A stretch of DNA of 64,000 bases, taken from assembly GCA_963813315.1 (NCBI GenBank), contig CAWEYO010000008.1, forward strand, positions 38,595-102,594. The letters run 5' to 3'. Origin of the DNA: CAWEYO01 sp963813315 (lineage in GTDB: Bacteria > Pseudomonadota > Alphaproteobacteria > Rhizobiales > Rhizobiaceae). The notes beneath the pieces were generated by a model. That model saw only the letters and a program-made list of their open reading frames with translations. It did not search any database and was not told the DNA's origin. A program made the position numbers and the translations under genes. Shown piece by piece: positions 27,846 to 37,601 of this stretch. The first letter of the stretch is position 1. Each line of letters starts with the position of its first letter.

Positions 27846-27924
27846 ATTCCTTGCATAAGGAATGTGGAGCCCCGAGCCGCAGGGTGTGCTGCCGCGAGGT
27901 CACGCAATGGTTCCTCGGGGTTGA
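27846..27924. terminator. Hairpins between convergent fliO and mgdD
   Basis: A perfect ATTCCTT-GCAT-AAGGAAT stem at 27846-27863 is followed by a larger stem pairing CCCCGAG (27870-27876) with CTCGGGG (27914-27920). There is no T-rich tail on either strand, so termination is only inferred from the convergent layout. Confidence 0.4.
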
Positions 27925-27955
27925 CGACACCAGAACCGTTGCGGTGGCTCGAAAG

Positions 27956-28591
27956 TCAGGGAAAAGCGCGTGCCGCACCTGCATCAATGCCGTATTCCGC
28001 GGCAGCGTCCACGATCGTATGCCAGAGGCTGTCGGCGAAGCTGGTGAAAACCAGCAGGTAAAAGACGGCGTTGCCGTCCGGCCCGTCAGCGGAGCGCCAT
28101 AAACTGACGCCCGTGTGATCGATCGAAGTCGCCGCGGCCGAACCGACCGGGAATACCAAGTCATCAAGATCGAGCGAGCAGACCTTCGCCATCGCATCGC
28201 GAACGCGCACTCCGGAAATTCGGATCAGGGCGCGCCCGTCCGACTGGTCGGACAGCGAGGCGACGCCTTCGAACAGTTTCCTCATCGGCGTTAGCGGGCT
28301 CGCCACGCCACTCCCTTCGGTCAGCGCCAGGAACTGATCCGGACCCGACCAGATGAGCACCGTCTTGCCGCGGAAGGCCGCAGCCGGACGCGCAGGTGCG
28401 GCGACCTCGAAGTGCTTCCTGGCAGCGCTGGCGGTCGCTTCCCATTGGCCGCGGCGCGCCATGACCTGCACCAGGCTGAAATCGCGCAGCTCGGTCAACG
28501 TGACGCCGGGCTGCCCTGACTCAGCTCCGAGCCGGCCGGAGGCAACAGCCTTGTGAAGGGGCGATTGTGCGTTCCAAAGGTAATCAACCAC
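27956..28591 (-). CDS. mgdD: N-methylglutamate dehydrogenase subunit D (sarcosine oxidase gamma-like)
   Basis: A 211-residue protein similar to the gamma subunit (SoxG) of heterotetrameric sarcosine oxidase, a smaller relative of the aminomethyltransferase fold. Segments such as SPLHKAVASGRLG, FSLVQVMARRG and SSDQSDGRALIRISG-like ALIRISGVRVRDAM fit the family. A GTG start at 28591 overlaps the mgdC stop by eight bases; no ATG is available. It is the last gene of the mgsABC-gmaS-mgdABCD block. On sequence alone it could equally belong to a true sarcosine oxidase; the neighbours favour N-methylglutamate oxidation. Confidence 0.78.
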   Translation of the reverse strand: MVDYLWNAQSPLHKAVASGRLGAESGQPGVTLTELRDFSLVQVMARRGQWEATASAARKHFEVAAPARPAAAFRGKTVLIWSGPDQFLALTEGSGVASPLTPMRKLFEGVASLSDQSDGRALIRISGVRVRDAMAKVCSLDLDDLVFPVGSAAATSIDHTGVSLWRSADGPDGNAVFYLLVFTSFADSLWHTIVDAAAEYGIDAGAARAFP

Positions 28592-31500
28592 GCTGACGCA
28601 CTCCTTCGGGATCGTAGAAGACGGGGCTGCAAAGCTCGACGTCCATGTCCTCGCCGCGCAACGGATCGTGCGCGCGCACGATCTCTCCGAGGCGCTCGCG
28701 CCCCCGCGCGACAAGACCGAGGCCGATCCACTGTCCAAGCGTCGGCGAGAAGCAGACCGACGTGACGTAACCCTGATCGGTCTGCGGGCCTGGGATCGCA
28801 CCTCTTGGAACGATGTGCGCGCCGGAGCGCAGACGCCTTGCGCGATCAACGGGCTTGACGCCGACCACGACTTGCCTGTCCGGTGCAAGCAGCGCTTCCC
28901 GCGCCGCCATGGCGCGGCCGATGAAATCCTTCTTCTTCGACATCATTTTGCCGAGGCCGAGATCGGCCGCAGTCGTGGTGCCGTTCAATTCGGGACCGGC
29001 GACGTGGCCCTTTTCGATGCGCATCACGCCGAGCGCTTCCGTGCCGTAGGGCGTCACCCCGAATTGCCGGCCGGCCAGCATGAGATTGCGGGCGAGCGCA
29101 TCCCCGTAGCGCGCGGGAACCGAAATCTCGAAAGCCGTCTCGCCTGAGAAGGAAATCCGGAAGAGGCGCGCTCGCACACCGCCGCGAAGCGCCACTTCGC
29201 GCACGCCCATAAATGGGAAACCTTCGTTGGAGAGGTCTTCCGAAGGATCGACGATCTCCCTCAGGAGGTCGCGGGTCTTCGGGCCGGCAATCGAGAATTG
29301 CGCCCACTGGTCGGTGACCGATGTGAGTTGGACATCAAGCTCCGGCCACACCACCTGGCGGCAGAATTCCAGGTGCTGCATCACCGGGCCCGCCTTGGCG
29401 GTCGTCGTGGTGAGGAAATAGTGGTCCTCGGCCAGGCGCGATGTCGTGCCGTCATCCATGACGATGCCGTCTTCGCGCAGCATGAGCCCGTAGCGGGCCT
29501 TGCCTACACCGAGAGACGAAAAGGCGTTGATGTAAACGCGATCGAGGAAGGTGCCTGCGTCGGCACCATGAACGTCGACCTTGCCGAGCGTGGAGACATC
29601 GCAGAAGCCGACGCCATTGCGAACCGCCAGCACTTCCCGGGTGACCGACTGCAGCCACTCGGTTTCGCCCGAGACCGGATACCATTGGGCGCGTTTCCAA
29701 AGGCCGGTGTCCACGAACACGGCCCCGCACTCTGCCGCCCAATGATGCGACGGCGCAAGACGCGTGGAGTGAAAATTCTCATCGCGATGGTGACCGGCCA
29801 AAGCGCCGATTGCCACCGGCGCGTAGGGCGGGCGATAGATCGTCGTTCCCGTCTCCGGGATGCTGCGTCCGCTGGCTGCCGCCATGATGGCGAGGCCGTT
29901 CACGTTGGAAAGCTTGCCCTGATCGGTCGCCATGCCAAGAGTGGTGTAGCGCTTGAGGTGCTCAACGGACTCGAAGCCCTCGCGCTGCGCCAACGTGATA
30001 TCCGACGCGGTAACGTCATGCTGGAAGTCGACAAAGGCCTTGCCCTTAGTGTCGACGTGCCAGAGCGGCTTCAGGGCAAACGGCTCGTCGGCCGCCCGCG
30101 CCGGCGCGCCTGCCCGGCCACTCGCTCCGCATTCCGCGGCGGCACGCTCGCCAGCGGCATGACCGTCCCGCAGGCACGCGCCGAGGGGGAAGATGCCAGT
30201 GGCCGCGCCGGCCATCGTCATGCCCGCCGGGCACTGACCGGGAACGAATGCCGCAATGTCATCGCGCCATGTCGGTTTGCCGCGATGGAACGACGACAGC
30301 GCGAGCGTCGGGTTCCATCCGCCGGACAAGGCCAGGCAGTCGGCCTCGACCTCCCGTCTGCCGCCGTTTGTCTCAGCGACGACGACCTTGCGAACACCGT
30401 CGACTCCGCCCTTTACGTCGACCACGCTGCCAGAAATGACGGGCACGCCGGCCACGTCGACGAAGGTGCGGTGCTCTTCGGGGACCTGGCCCCGCGGGTC
30501 GATCACGGCAGCTATTTCGGCTCCCGCTCCATGCACGGCCGCGATGGTCCGCCAGCCGTCGTCATTGTTGGTGAACAGCGCGACACGCCTTCCGGGAATC
30601 GCCGCAAAGCGGTTGACATAGGTCCGCACCGCCGACGCCATCATGACGCCCGGCCGGTCATTGCCTGGGAACACGATCGGCCGCTCGATGGCGCCCGCCG
30701 CCACGACGGAGCGTCTGGCCACGATCCGCCAAAGCCGCTGCCGAACCTGATAAGGCCGCGGTGCCGCGACATGGTCACTGACCCGCTCGAGCGCGCCATA
30801 GGTGCCGCTGTCATAAACGCCGAAAACCGCCGTCCTGGTCATGATCCGGACATTGGGCAGTCCGTTGAGTTCACGAAGCGCGTGGTCGACCCATTCACCG
30901 GCAAACATTCCGTCGATCTCGCCACCGTCTCCCAGGAGACGCCCGCCGAGCTGGCTGTCTTCTTCGCACAGGATCACGCGCGCGCCGCAGCGGGCGGCGG
31001 AGAGAGCCGCAGACAGGCCGGCAGGCCCGCTGCCGACGACCAGCACGTCGCAATGCGCCCATGCCTTGTCATAGTGGTCCGGGTCGGCCGCGCCGCTGGT
31101 CTTGCCGAGGCCCGCTGCCCGGCGGATGAGCGGCTCGTAGACTGCCTCCCAGAACTTGGCTGGCCACATGAAGGTCTTGTAATAGAAACCCGCGACAAAG
31201 ACCGGCGACAACAGCGAATTCACGGCCAGGAGGTCATGGCGGAGCGACGGCCAGCGGTTCTGGCTGTTCGCCAGAAGCCCCTCATAGAGCTCGACCGTCG
31301 TTGCACGTGTGTTCGCCTCGCGCCGCGCGCCGGAGCGCAGTTCGACAAGCGCGTTGGGTTCTTCCGAACCGGCCGTAAGGATGCCGCGCGGGCGGTGATA
31401 CTTGAACGAGCGGCCAACCAGCTTCACGCCGTTGGCGACAAGTGCCGAGGCAAGCGTATCGCCGGCGAAGCCAGTCATGGTCCTGCCGTCAAAGGTGAAG

Positions 31501-31664
31501 TTTAGCGGCACCGAGCGGTCGATGAGGCCGCCGGCGGCGAGCCGACGGGACTGTATGCCGGCAACGGAGGACCGCTTCGAGTAAGACTTTGCCGGCGCGT
31601 CGCTTTCAAAATGGAGGGGCATCGACACCATGCCCTCGCCGCGGATTTGATTGGAGTTGCTCAT
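28584..31664 (-). CDS. mgdC: N-methylglutamate dehydrogenase subunit C (sarcosine oxidase alpha-like)
   Basis: A 1026-residue subunit of the SoxA type. In order: an N-terminal 2Fe-2S-ferredoxin-like domain (FTFDGRTMTGFAGDTLASAL) lacking the cysteines of a true cluster, an NAD-binding Rossmann domain (VVGSGPAGLSAALSAARCG), and a C-terminal GcvT-like folate-binding domain (VFVDTGLWKRAQWYP, GVGFCDVSTLGKVDVHGADA, GETAFEISVPARYG) that would pass the methyl carbon to tetrahydrofolate as methylene-THF. The ATG at 31664 overlaps the mgdB stop (ATGA). Confidence 0.86.
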   Translation of the reverse strand: MSNSNQIRGEGMVSMPLHFESDAPAKSYSKRSSVAGIQSRRLAAGGLIDRSVPLNFTFDGRTMTGFAGDTLASALVANGVKLVGRSFKYHRPRGILTAGSEEPNALVELRSGARREANTRATTVELYEGLLANSQNRWPSLRHDLLAVNSLLSPVFVAGFYYKTFMWPAKFWEAVYEPLIRRAAGLGKTSGAADPDHYDKAWAHCDVLVVGSGPAGLSAALSAARCGARVILCEEDSQLGGRLLGDGGEIDGMFAGEWVDHALRELNGLPNVRIMTRTAVFGVYDSGTYGALERVSDHVAAPRPYQVRQRLWRIVARRSVVAAGAIERPIVFPGNDRPGVMMASAVRTYVNRFAAIPGRRVALFTNNDDGWRTIAAVHGAGAEIAAVIDPRGQVPEEHRTFVDVAGVPVISGSVVDVKGGVDGVRKVVVAETNGGRREVEADCLALSGGWNPTLALSSFHRGKPTWRDDIAAFVPGQCPAGMTMAGAATGIFPLGACLRDGHAAGERAAAECGASGRAGAPARAADEPFALKPLWHVDTKGKAFVDFQHDVTASDITLAQREGFESVEHLKRYTTLGMATDQGKLSNVNGLAIMAAASGRSIPETGTTIYRPPYAPVAIGALAGHHRDENFHSTRLAPSHHWAAECGAVFVDTGLWKRAQWYPVSGETEWLQSVTREVLAVRNGVGFCDVSTLGKVDVHGADAGTFLDRVYINAFSSLGVGKARYGLMLREDGIVMDDGTTSRLAEDHYFLTTTTAKAGPVMQHLEFCRQVVWPELDVQLTSVTDQWAQFSIAGPKTRDLLREIVDPSEDLSNEGFPFMGVREVALRGGVRARLFRISFSGETAFEISVPARYGDALARNLMLAGRQFGVTPYGTEALGVMRIEKGHVAGPELNGTTTAADLGLGKMMSKKKDFIGRAMAAREALLAPDRQVVVGVKPVDRARRLRSGAHIVPRGAIPGPQTDQGYVTSVCFSPTLGQWIGLGLVARGRERLGEIVRAHDPLRGEDMDVELCSPVFYDPEGVRQRG

Positions 31665-31966
31665 GATTGCGCTGCCGTCGATCGCGCGCCCGCGCCCGGC
31701 GCGGCCTGCACAGCTTTGATCTCGTGTGTAGTGGTGTTGCGGGTGACGATCAGCCAGGAACGGCACCCGCCTCCGTGATACCAGCGCTCGTTCATGTCGC
31801 CGGCAACGTTATCGCGCATATAGACGTAGTCGTAGAACGCGTCCTGCGCGCCAGGCAACTCAACCTCGTCGGCAGCATAAGCCGATGGCCGCCTGGGCGA
31901 CGCGTCGCCGAGATAGGTGAACTCGCCAAGCTCACGCTTTCCGCAAAATGGACATGCTATGCGCAT
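31661..31966 (-). CDS. mgdB: N-methylglutamate dehydrogenase subunit B (sarcosine oxidase delta-like)
   Basis: A 101-residue SoxD-type subunit. It keeps the N-terminal zinc-binding pattern CPFCGKRELGEF, the YVYMRDN segment and WYHGGGCRSWL, with two near cysteines plus a distal Cys/His as in the delta subunit that caps the complex. It starts 16 bases after mgdA and its stop overlaps mgdC. Confidence 0.85.
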   Translation of the reverse strand: MRIACPFCGKRELGEFTYLGDASPRRPSAYAADEVELPGAQDAFYDYVYMRDNVAGDMNERWYHGGGCRSWLIVTRNTTTHEIKAVQAAPGAGARSTAAQS

Positions 31967-31982
31967 TGCGGTTGTCTCGCTC

Positions 31983-33233
31983 TCAATGAAGATTGGGTTG
32001 GGCGCCCTGGCCCTTTTCGTCGATCATTGCCCCGCGCCGGAAGCGGTCGAGGCGGAAACGCGAGGCTTCCGGATGCGGTTCGTCGCGCGCCAGAAGATGG
32101 GCAAAGACGAGGCCCGAGGCGGGAGTGGCCTTGAAGCCGCCATAGCACCAGCCCGCATTGATGTAGAGGCCATCGACCGGGGCCTTGTCGATGATGGGCG
32201 AACCGTCCATCGACATGTCCATGATGCCGCCCCACTGACGCAACAGACGGACGCGCCCGATCATGGGCATCAGTGCCATGCCGCCTTCGCAAACGTCCTC
32301 CATCACCGGCATGTTGCCGCGCTGTGCATAGGAATTGTAGCCGTCGAGATCGCCGCCGAAGACCAGGCCGCCTTTGTCGGACTGGCTCACGTAGAAATGC
32401 CCCGCACCGAAGGTGATGACGCCGGGGATGAGCGGCTTGATCGCCTCCGACACAAAGGCCTGGAGCACGTGGCTCTCGATCGGCAGGCGGATGCCAGCCA
32501 TCGAGGCGACGCGCGAGCTCGAGCCCGCCACCGCCATGCCGACCTTGCCGGCTCCGATCACGCCGCGTGACGTTTCCACGCCGGTGATCCGTCCGTTCAC
32601 GCGTGTAAAACCTGTGACTTCGCAATTCTGGATAATGTCGACGCCACGAAGGTCGGCGGCGCGGGCATAGCCCCAAACCACCGCGTCGTGGCGTGCGGTT
32701 CCGGCGCGACGCTGCAGAAGTCCGCCCTGGATCGGAAACCGCGCATTGTCGTAGTTGAGGAACGGCAGCATCTTGCGGACCTGAACTGCGTCCAGAAGTT
32801 CCGCGTCGATCCCATTGATCCGCATCGCGTTTCCGCGACGGGCAAAGGCATCGCGCTGCGCATCCGAGTGGTAGAGATTGATGATGCCGCGCTGGCTGAC
32901 CATCGTGTTGTAGTTGAGATCCTGCTCCATGCTTTCCCACAGCTTCATGGACAGTTCGTAGAAGCCTATGTTGCCGGGAAGCATGTAATTGGAGCGGATG
33001 ATCGTGGTATTGCGCCCGGCATTGCCGGAGCCGATCCATCCCTTTTCGAGCACCGCGACATTGCGGATGCCGTATTCGCGCGCCAGGAAATAGGCGGTTG
33101 CGAGGCCGTGTCCGCCGCCACCGATGATGACGACGTCATACTGCTTCTTCGGCTCTGGATCGCGCCAGGCGCGCCCCCAGCCCTTGTGACCGGAAAGTGC
33201 GGCCTTGGCGAGAGAGAAGATCGAATACTTCAT
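31983..33233 (-). CDS. mgdA: N-methylglutamate dehydrogenase subunit A (sarcosine oxidase beta-like, FAD)
   Basis: A 416-residue SoxB-type flavoprotein (DAO family) that would oxidise the N-methyl group. It has the FAD-binding motif VVIIGGGGHGLATAYFLAR, GWIGSGNAGRNTTIIRSNY (the region of the covalent-flavin histidine in sarcosine oxidases is recognisable but the residue here is Asn-rich, GRNTT), and the late GWCYGGFKATPASG motif. The start at 33233 gives the standard MKYSIFSLAK-type beginning. It lies 22 bases after gmaS. Confidence 0.86.
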   Translation of the reverse strand: MKYSIFSLAKAALSGHKGWGRAWRDPEPKKQYDVVIIGGGGHGLATAYFLAREYGIRNVAVLEKGWIGSGNAGRNTTIIRSNYMLPGNIGFYELSMKLWESMEQDLNYNTMVSQRGIINLYHSDAQRDAFARRGNAMRINGIDAELLDAVQVRKMLPFLNYDNARFPIQGGLLQRRAGTARHDAVVWGYARAADLRGVDIIQNCEVTGFTRVNGRITGVETSRGVIGAGKVGMAVAGSSSRVASMAGIRLPIESHVLQAFVSEAIKPLIPGVITFGAGHFYVSQSDKGGLVFGGDLDGYNSYAQRGNMPVMEDVCEGGMALMPMIGRVRLLRQWGGIMDMSMDGSPIIDKAPVDGLYINAGWCYGGFKATPASGLVFAHLLARDEPHPEASRFRLDRFRRGAMIDEKGQGAQPNLH

Positions 33234-33255
33234 TTCATTGTTGTCCGGCACGTTT

Positions 33256-34599
33256 TCAGACGTCCAGCGTGTTGTCGCGTTCCCACTGGGTGAAATGCGA
33301 AGCATAGGCATTCCATTCCTGATGCTTCAGCCGCAGGAACGCAGCCGAGAACTCCTCGCCCATCGCTGCCTTGAGCGAGGCGTCGTTGTCATATTCGCGC
33401 AAGGCGTCGAGCAGGTTGAGCGGCAGTTTTGCACCGTGCTTCACGGTGTGGCCGTCCTTGTACATGTCTATGTCGCTGCGCTCGCCCGGATGGGCCTTCG
33501 AACGGATGCCGTCGAGACCAGCCGCGATGATGACCGCCTGCATGAGGTAAGGGTTTGCCGCACCATCCGGCAATCTCAGCTCGAAGCGCCCCGCGCCCGG
33601 CACGCGCACCATGTGGGTGCGGTTGTTGCCGGTCCAGGTCACCGTGTTCGGCGCCCAGGTCGCACCGGAGATCGTGCGCGGCGCGTTGATGCGCTTGTAG
33701 GAGTTCACCGTCGGATTGGTGATCGCGGCAAGGGCCGAGGCATGTTTCATGATGCCGCCCAGGAAGTGCCGTCCCTGTTCCGAAAGGCCAAGCTCCATGC
33801 TCTTGTCGGCGAAAGCGTTGGTCTTGCCGGCGAGGTCCCAGACCGAGATGTGGGCATGGCAGCCATTGCCCGTCAGGCCCTGGAAGGGCTTGGGCATGAA
33901 TGTCGCGCGCAGGCCGTGCTTCTCGGCAATCGATTTCACCATGAACTTGAAGAAGGAGTGCTTGTCGGCCGTGGCCAGCACGTCGTCGAAAGCCCAGTTC
34001 ATCTCGAACTGCCCGTTCGCATCCTCGTGATCGTTCTGGTAGGGCTCCCAGCCGAGCGACAACATGCCGTCGCAGATTTCTGCAATCACGTCGTAGCGGC
34101 GCATGACAGCCTGCTGATCGTAGCAGGATTTTGCCGCGGTATCGTACTCGTCCGATATCTGCTTGCCGTCCGGCGTGGTCAGGAAAAATTCAGGCTCGAC
34201 GCCGGTCTTGACCCGCATGCCGAGTTCGGCCGCCTCTGAAACCAGCCGCTTCAAGGTGTTGCGCGGCGCCTGAGCGACGCTCTTGCCTTCCATCAGGCAG
34301 TCGGATGCCAGCCAGGCGACTTCAGGTTTCCACGGAAGCTGAATGGCGGACGCGGGATCCGGAACCGCGAGCATGTCCGGATGCGCCGGGGTCAGGTCCA
34401 GCCACGTCGCGAAACCCGCGAATCCCGCACCATCCTTCTGCATATCCCCGATAGCCTGCGCGGGGACCAGCTTCGCACGCTGACCACCGAAGAGGTCGGT
34501 GTATGAAATCATGAAATATTTGACGTTTTTCGTCTTTGCGAATTCCGTAAGATCGGTCGCCACTGAATTGTCCAGCTTGCTCTCGAACGCTCTACCCAT
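33256..34599 (-). CDS. gmaS: Gamma-glutamylmethylamide synthetase (type III glutamine synthetase-like)
   Basis: A 447-residue glutamine-synthetase-fold ligase. Catalytic landmarks include GVEPEFFL, NDHEDANGQFEMNWAF, the HAHISVWD metal/ATP region, the NSYKRINAPRTISGATW loop and RFELRLPDGAANPYL. Sequence alone allows a GlnT-type glutamine synthetase. Its place between mgsABC and mgdABCD matches gmaS, which joins methylamine to glutamate with ATP, making gamma-glutamylmethylamide for N-methylglutamate synthase. A GGGAGG ribosome site lies eight bases before the ATG at 34599. Confidence 0.87.
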   Translation of the reverse strand: MGRAFESKLDNSVATDLTEFAKTKNVKYFMISYTDLFGGQRAKLVPAQAIGDMQKDGAGFAGFATWLDLTPAHPDMLAVPDPASAIQLPWKPEVAWLASDCLMEGKSVAQAPRNTLKRLVSEAAELGMRVKTGVEPEFFLTTPDGKQISDEYDTAAKSCYDQQAVMRRYDVIAEICDGMLSLGWEPYQNDHEDANGQFEMNWAFDDVLATADKHSFFKFMVKSIAEKHGLRATFMPKPFQGLTGNGCHAHISVWDLAGKTNAFADKSMELGLSEQGRHFLGGIMKHASALAAITNPTVNSYKRINAPRTISGATWAPNTVTWTGNNRTHMVRVPGAGRFELRLPDGAANPYLMQAVIIAAGLDGIRSKAHPGERSDIDMYKDGHTVKHGAKLPLNLLDALREYDNDASLKAAMGEEFSAAFLRLKHQEWNAYASHFTQWERDNTLDV

Positions 34600-34622
34600 C
34601 GCATATACCTCCCGGCGCCTGA

Positions 34623-35949
34623 TTAGAAATTCTTTCCCGGAACCCAACTTGTGCCGGCGAGCGGTACGCCGGCCATCGCCGCGGACTCGATCGTCAGCGC
34701 ACAAAGGTCCTCGGGTTCGAGATTGTGCAGATGGTTCTTGCCGCAGGCCCGCGCGATCGTTTGCGCTTCCAGCGTCATGACCTTCAGGTAGTTGGCAAGC
34801 CGGCGCCCCGCCTGCACAGGATCGACACGCTTCATCAGCTCCGGATCCTGCGTCGTGATACCGGCGGGATCCTTACCCTCGTGCCAGTCGTCATAAGAGC
34901 CGGCAGTCGTGCCAAGCCTGGCGTACTCTTCCTCCAGGTGAGGATCGTTGTCGCCCAGAGCGACCAACGCCGCGGTTCCGATCGACACGGCGTCCGCTCC
35001 GAGCGCGAGCGCCTTTGCCACATCGGCTCCGTTGCGGATACCGCCAGAGACGATGAGCTGAACCTTGCGGTGCATGCCGAGGTCCTGGAGCGCCTTCACT
35101 GCCGGACGAATACAGGCAAGGGTCGGCTGGCCCACATGCTCGATGAACACTTCCTGCGTGGCGGCAGTGCCGCCTTGCATGCCGTCGAGCACCACCACGT
35201 CGGCGCCGGCCTTCACCGCAAGCGCGGTGTCATAGTATGGCCTCGCGCCGCCGATCTTCACATAGATCGGCTTTTCCCAGTCGGTGATTTCGCGCAGCTC
35301 GAGAATTCTTGATCTCCAGATCGTCCGGGCCGGTCCAGTCGGGGTGCCGGCAAGCGGAACGCTGGTCGATCCCCTTCGGCAGGGTGCGCATCTCGGCCAC
35401 TCGATCGGAGATCTTCTGACCGAGCAACATGCCGCCGCCGCCTGGCTTCGCGCCCTGCCCGACCACGATTTCGATCGCATCCGCACGGCGCAGGTCGCGC
35501 GGGTTCATCCCGTAGCGGGACGGAAGGTATTGATAGACGAGTGTCTTCGAATGACCGCGCTCCTCCTCGGTCATACCGCCGTCGCCGGTGGTGGTCGAGG
35601 TGCCGGACAGCGTTGCGCCGCGCCCCAGCGCCTCCTTGGCCGGACCGGACAGGGAGCCAAAGCTCATGCCGGCAATCGTGATCGGGATCTTCAGCTCGAT
35701 CGGCTTTTTGGCGTGGCGAGAGCCCAGAACGACGCTCGTCTCGCACTTCTCGCGATAACCTTCGAGCGGATAGCGCGAAATCGACGCGCCAAGAAACAAA
35801 AGGTCGTCGAAATGAGGCAGCTTGCGCTTGGCTCCGCCGCCGCGGATGTCATAGATGCCCGTCGCTGCGGCGCGGCGGATTTCCGACATCGTGTACTCGT
35901 CGAAGGTTGCTGAGCTGCGCGGCGTGGTTGGAGGATTGTGGTAGGTCAT
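34623..35949 (-). CDS. mgsC: N-methylglutamate synthase subunit C (glutamate synthase FMN domain), one frame break
   Basis: Corresponds to the FMN/Fe-S central domain of glutamate synthase as a separate protein of about 441 residues. The first part carries ITIAGMSFGSLSGPAKEALG, GDGGMTEEERG and GQGAKPGGGGMLLGQKI; the second has GARPYYDTALAVKAGADVVV, LDGMQGGTAATQEVF, VSGGIRNGADVAKALALGAD and the ending with late cysteines. The two parts are in different frames, joining near 35304-35309 (AAGAATT where AAGATT restores the frame, giving DLEIK-ILELRE). The length is 3n+1, fitting one inserted base. Confidence 0.88.
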
Positions 35950-35961
35950 GCTGGCTTCCCC

Positions 35962-36699
35962 TCAATACGCGTCAGCGTTGTCTATGTTGAAATTGTAGAG
36001 CGTGCGTGCCGAGCCGTAGCGGGTGAATTCCTCGGGCTTCACTCCCGTGACGCCGGCGCGATCCAGCAATTCCTGTAGTTTGGCGATGTGTTCGGGGCGC
36101 ATTTCCTTCTTGATGCAGTCCGCGCCCAGGCTTTTCACCTTGCCTCGAACGAACAGCCGCGCCTCGTAAATGGAGTCGCCAAGAGCATCGCCCGCATCAC
36201 CGAGAACGACCATGTTCCCGGACTGCGCCATGAAGGCCGACATGTGACCGATATTGCCGTGGACGACGATATCTATCCCTTTCATCGAGATGCCGCAGCG
36301 CGACGACGCGTTGCCTTCGATGACCAGAAGGCCACCCCTGCCGGTAGCCCCCGCGTACTGGCTGGCGTCGCCCTTCACCACTATCCTGCCCGACATCATG
36401 TTTTCGCCGACGCCCGGTCCGGCTGAACCATGGACTGTGATCGTGGCCTGCTGGTTCATGCCGCCGCAGTAATAACCGACGCTACCATGCACTTCGATGG
36501 CCATCGGCTGGTCTACGCCTGCCGCTACAGCGTGGCTGCCTTTCGGATTGAGGATTTCCCAGATCGGCTCCGCCGTGCCATCGGTGACCTGGTGCAGGGC
36601 CTGATTGAGTTCCCGCAACGGCGTCGTCGCGAGATCGAATGTTCTTGGCGAATAGTCCACTTCGCGCACCGGCGCCGCAGCGAGATTGGAGATGTTCAT
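35962..36699 (-). CDS. mgsB: N-methylglutamate synthase subunit B (glutamate synthase GXGXG domain)
   Basis: A 245-residue protein equivalent to the C-terminal beta-helix (GXGXG) domain of glutamate synthase. The repeating beta-helix is seen in segments such as VHGSVGYYCGGMNQ, VHGSAGPGVGENMMSG, GDASQYAGATGRGG and VLGDAGDALGDSIYEA. The start at 36699 lies five bases after the mgsA stop; the longer open frame upstream is mgsA read in another frame. With MgsA and MgsC it forms N-methylglutamate synthase. Confidence 0.9.
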   Translation of the reverse strand: MNISNLAAAPVREVDYSPRTFDLATTPLRELNQALHQVTDGTAEPIWEILNPKGSHAVAAGVDQPMAIEVHGSVGYYCGGMNQQATITVHGSAGPGVGENMMSGRIVVKGDASQYAGATGRGGLLVIEGNASSRCGISMKGIDIVVHGNIGHMSAFMAQSGNMVVLGDAGDALGDSIYEARLFVRGKVKSLGADCIKKEMRPEHIAKLQELLDRAGVTGVKPEEFTRYGSARTLYNFNIDNADAY

Positions 36700-36703
36700 T
36701 GCC

Positions 36704-37601
36704 TCAGTGCTCCCAGAAGTAAACGGTTGACGGCTCGGGCTCCCAGATCTTTGCTCCGTCGATGCCGGGCAGGTTGGCAAGGGCACGGTATTCCGACCCG
36801 AAAGCGACGTAGCGATCGGTCTCGGCCAGCACGGCCGGCTTGCAGGCGATAGGATCGCGCACGACCGCGAAACCGGTCTTGGTGCCGACCACGAAGGTGT
36901 AGAAGCCATCGAGGTCGCGGAGGCCGCTTTCCAGCGCCTCGCCAAGATTGAGACCATGCGCGATCTTTGAAGAGAGATAGGCGGCGGCAACCTCGGTGTC
37001 GTTCTCGGTCTCGAATTTCATGCCCTCACGGATGAGCTCGCGACGCAAGTTGTTGTGGTTGGAAAGCGAGCCGTTGTGCACCAGGCACTGATCCGGCCCG
37101 GTCGAGAACGGATGCGCGCCCATTGTGGTCACCGCGGACTCAGTTGCCATGCGCGTGTGACCGATGCCGTGGCTGCCGCCCATGTGCGTCACATCGAAGC
37201 GTTTGACGACATCTTCAGGCAGGCCAACTTCCTTGTAAATCTCGACCGAATCCCCCGAACCCATGATCCGTACGTTGGGCCGCAGCGCCAGGATCGCTTC
37301 GCGCGCCTCGTCCACCTTGCCGGCCGGAACATCGATTACCGCGTGAGTTGATTTTACGACAACCTTCACCTTCTCGCCGATTTTCTTGCCAAGATCGGCC
37401 TCGAGCCGCGGAAAATCGGTCGCCGGCGCAGGCGCCTGAACGGTGATCTTGGCGCGACCCTTTTCTGCCGATCCATAGATGGCTATGCCGGCGCTGTCGG
37501 GACCGCGATCCGTAAGCTGGACCAGCATTTCCGACAGCATCGCGCCCAGCTGGGGCTCCAGCGACTTGTCCTTCAAAAAGAGTCCCCACAATTCCGCACA
37601 T
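36704..37601 (-). CDS. mgsA: N-methylglutamate synthase subunit A (class II glutamine amidotransferase), one frame break
   Basis: About 298 residues of a class II (Ntn-type) amidotransferase domain. The start MCGIVG supplies the N-terminal nucleophile Cys2; further landmarks are LTDRGPDSAG, GIGHTRMATESAVTTMGAHPF, LVHNGSLSNHNNLRR and ENDTEVAAAYL. The start and the rest are in different frames, joining near 37584-37587, where a run of four identical bases (GGGG on the gene strand) should be three. The length is 3n+1. It is the first gene of the N-methylglutamate block. Confidence 0.88.

Noticed and set aside
29298..31505. Very long open frame antisense to mgdC (735 codons)
   Set aside because: High GC leaves the antisense frame open; there are no domains or ribosome site, and mgdC on the other strand is a clear full-length gene.
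33256..34599. Housekeeping glutamine synthetase (glnA) for the gmaS gene
   Set aside because: Length and motifs fit the type III/GlnT-like group rather than GlnA, and it lies between mgs and mgd genes.
34623..37601. Ordinary NADPH glutamate synthase (gltB)
   Set aside because: The three GltB domains are separate genes in amidotransferase, GXGXG, FMN order, with no gltD; this is the N-methylglutamate synthase layout.
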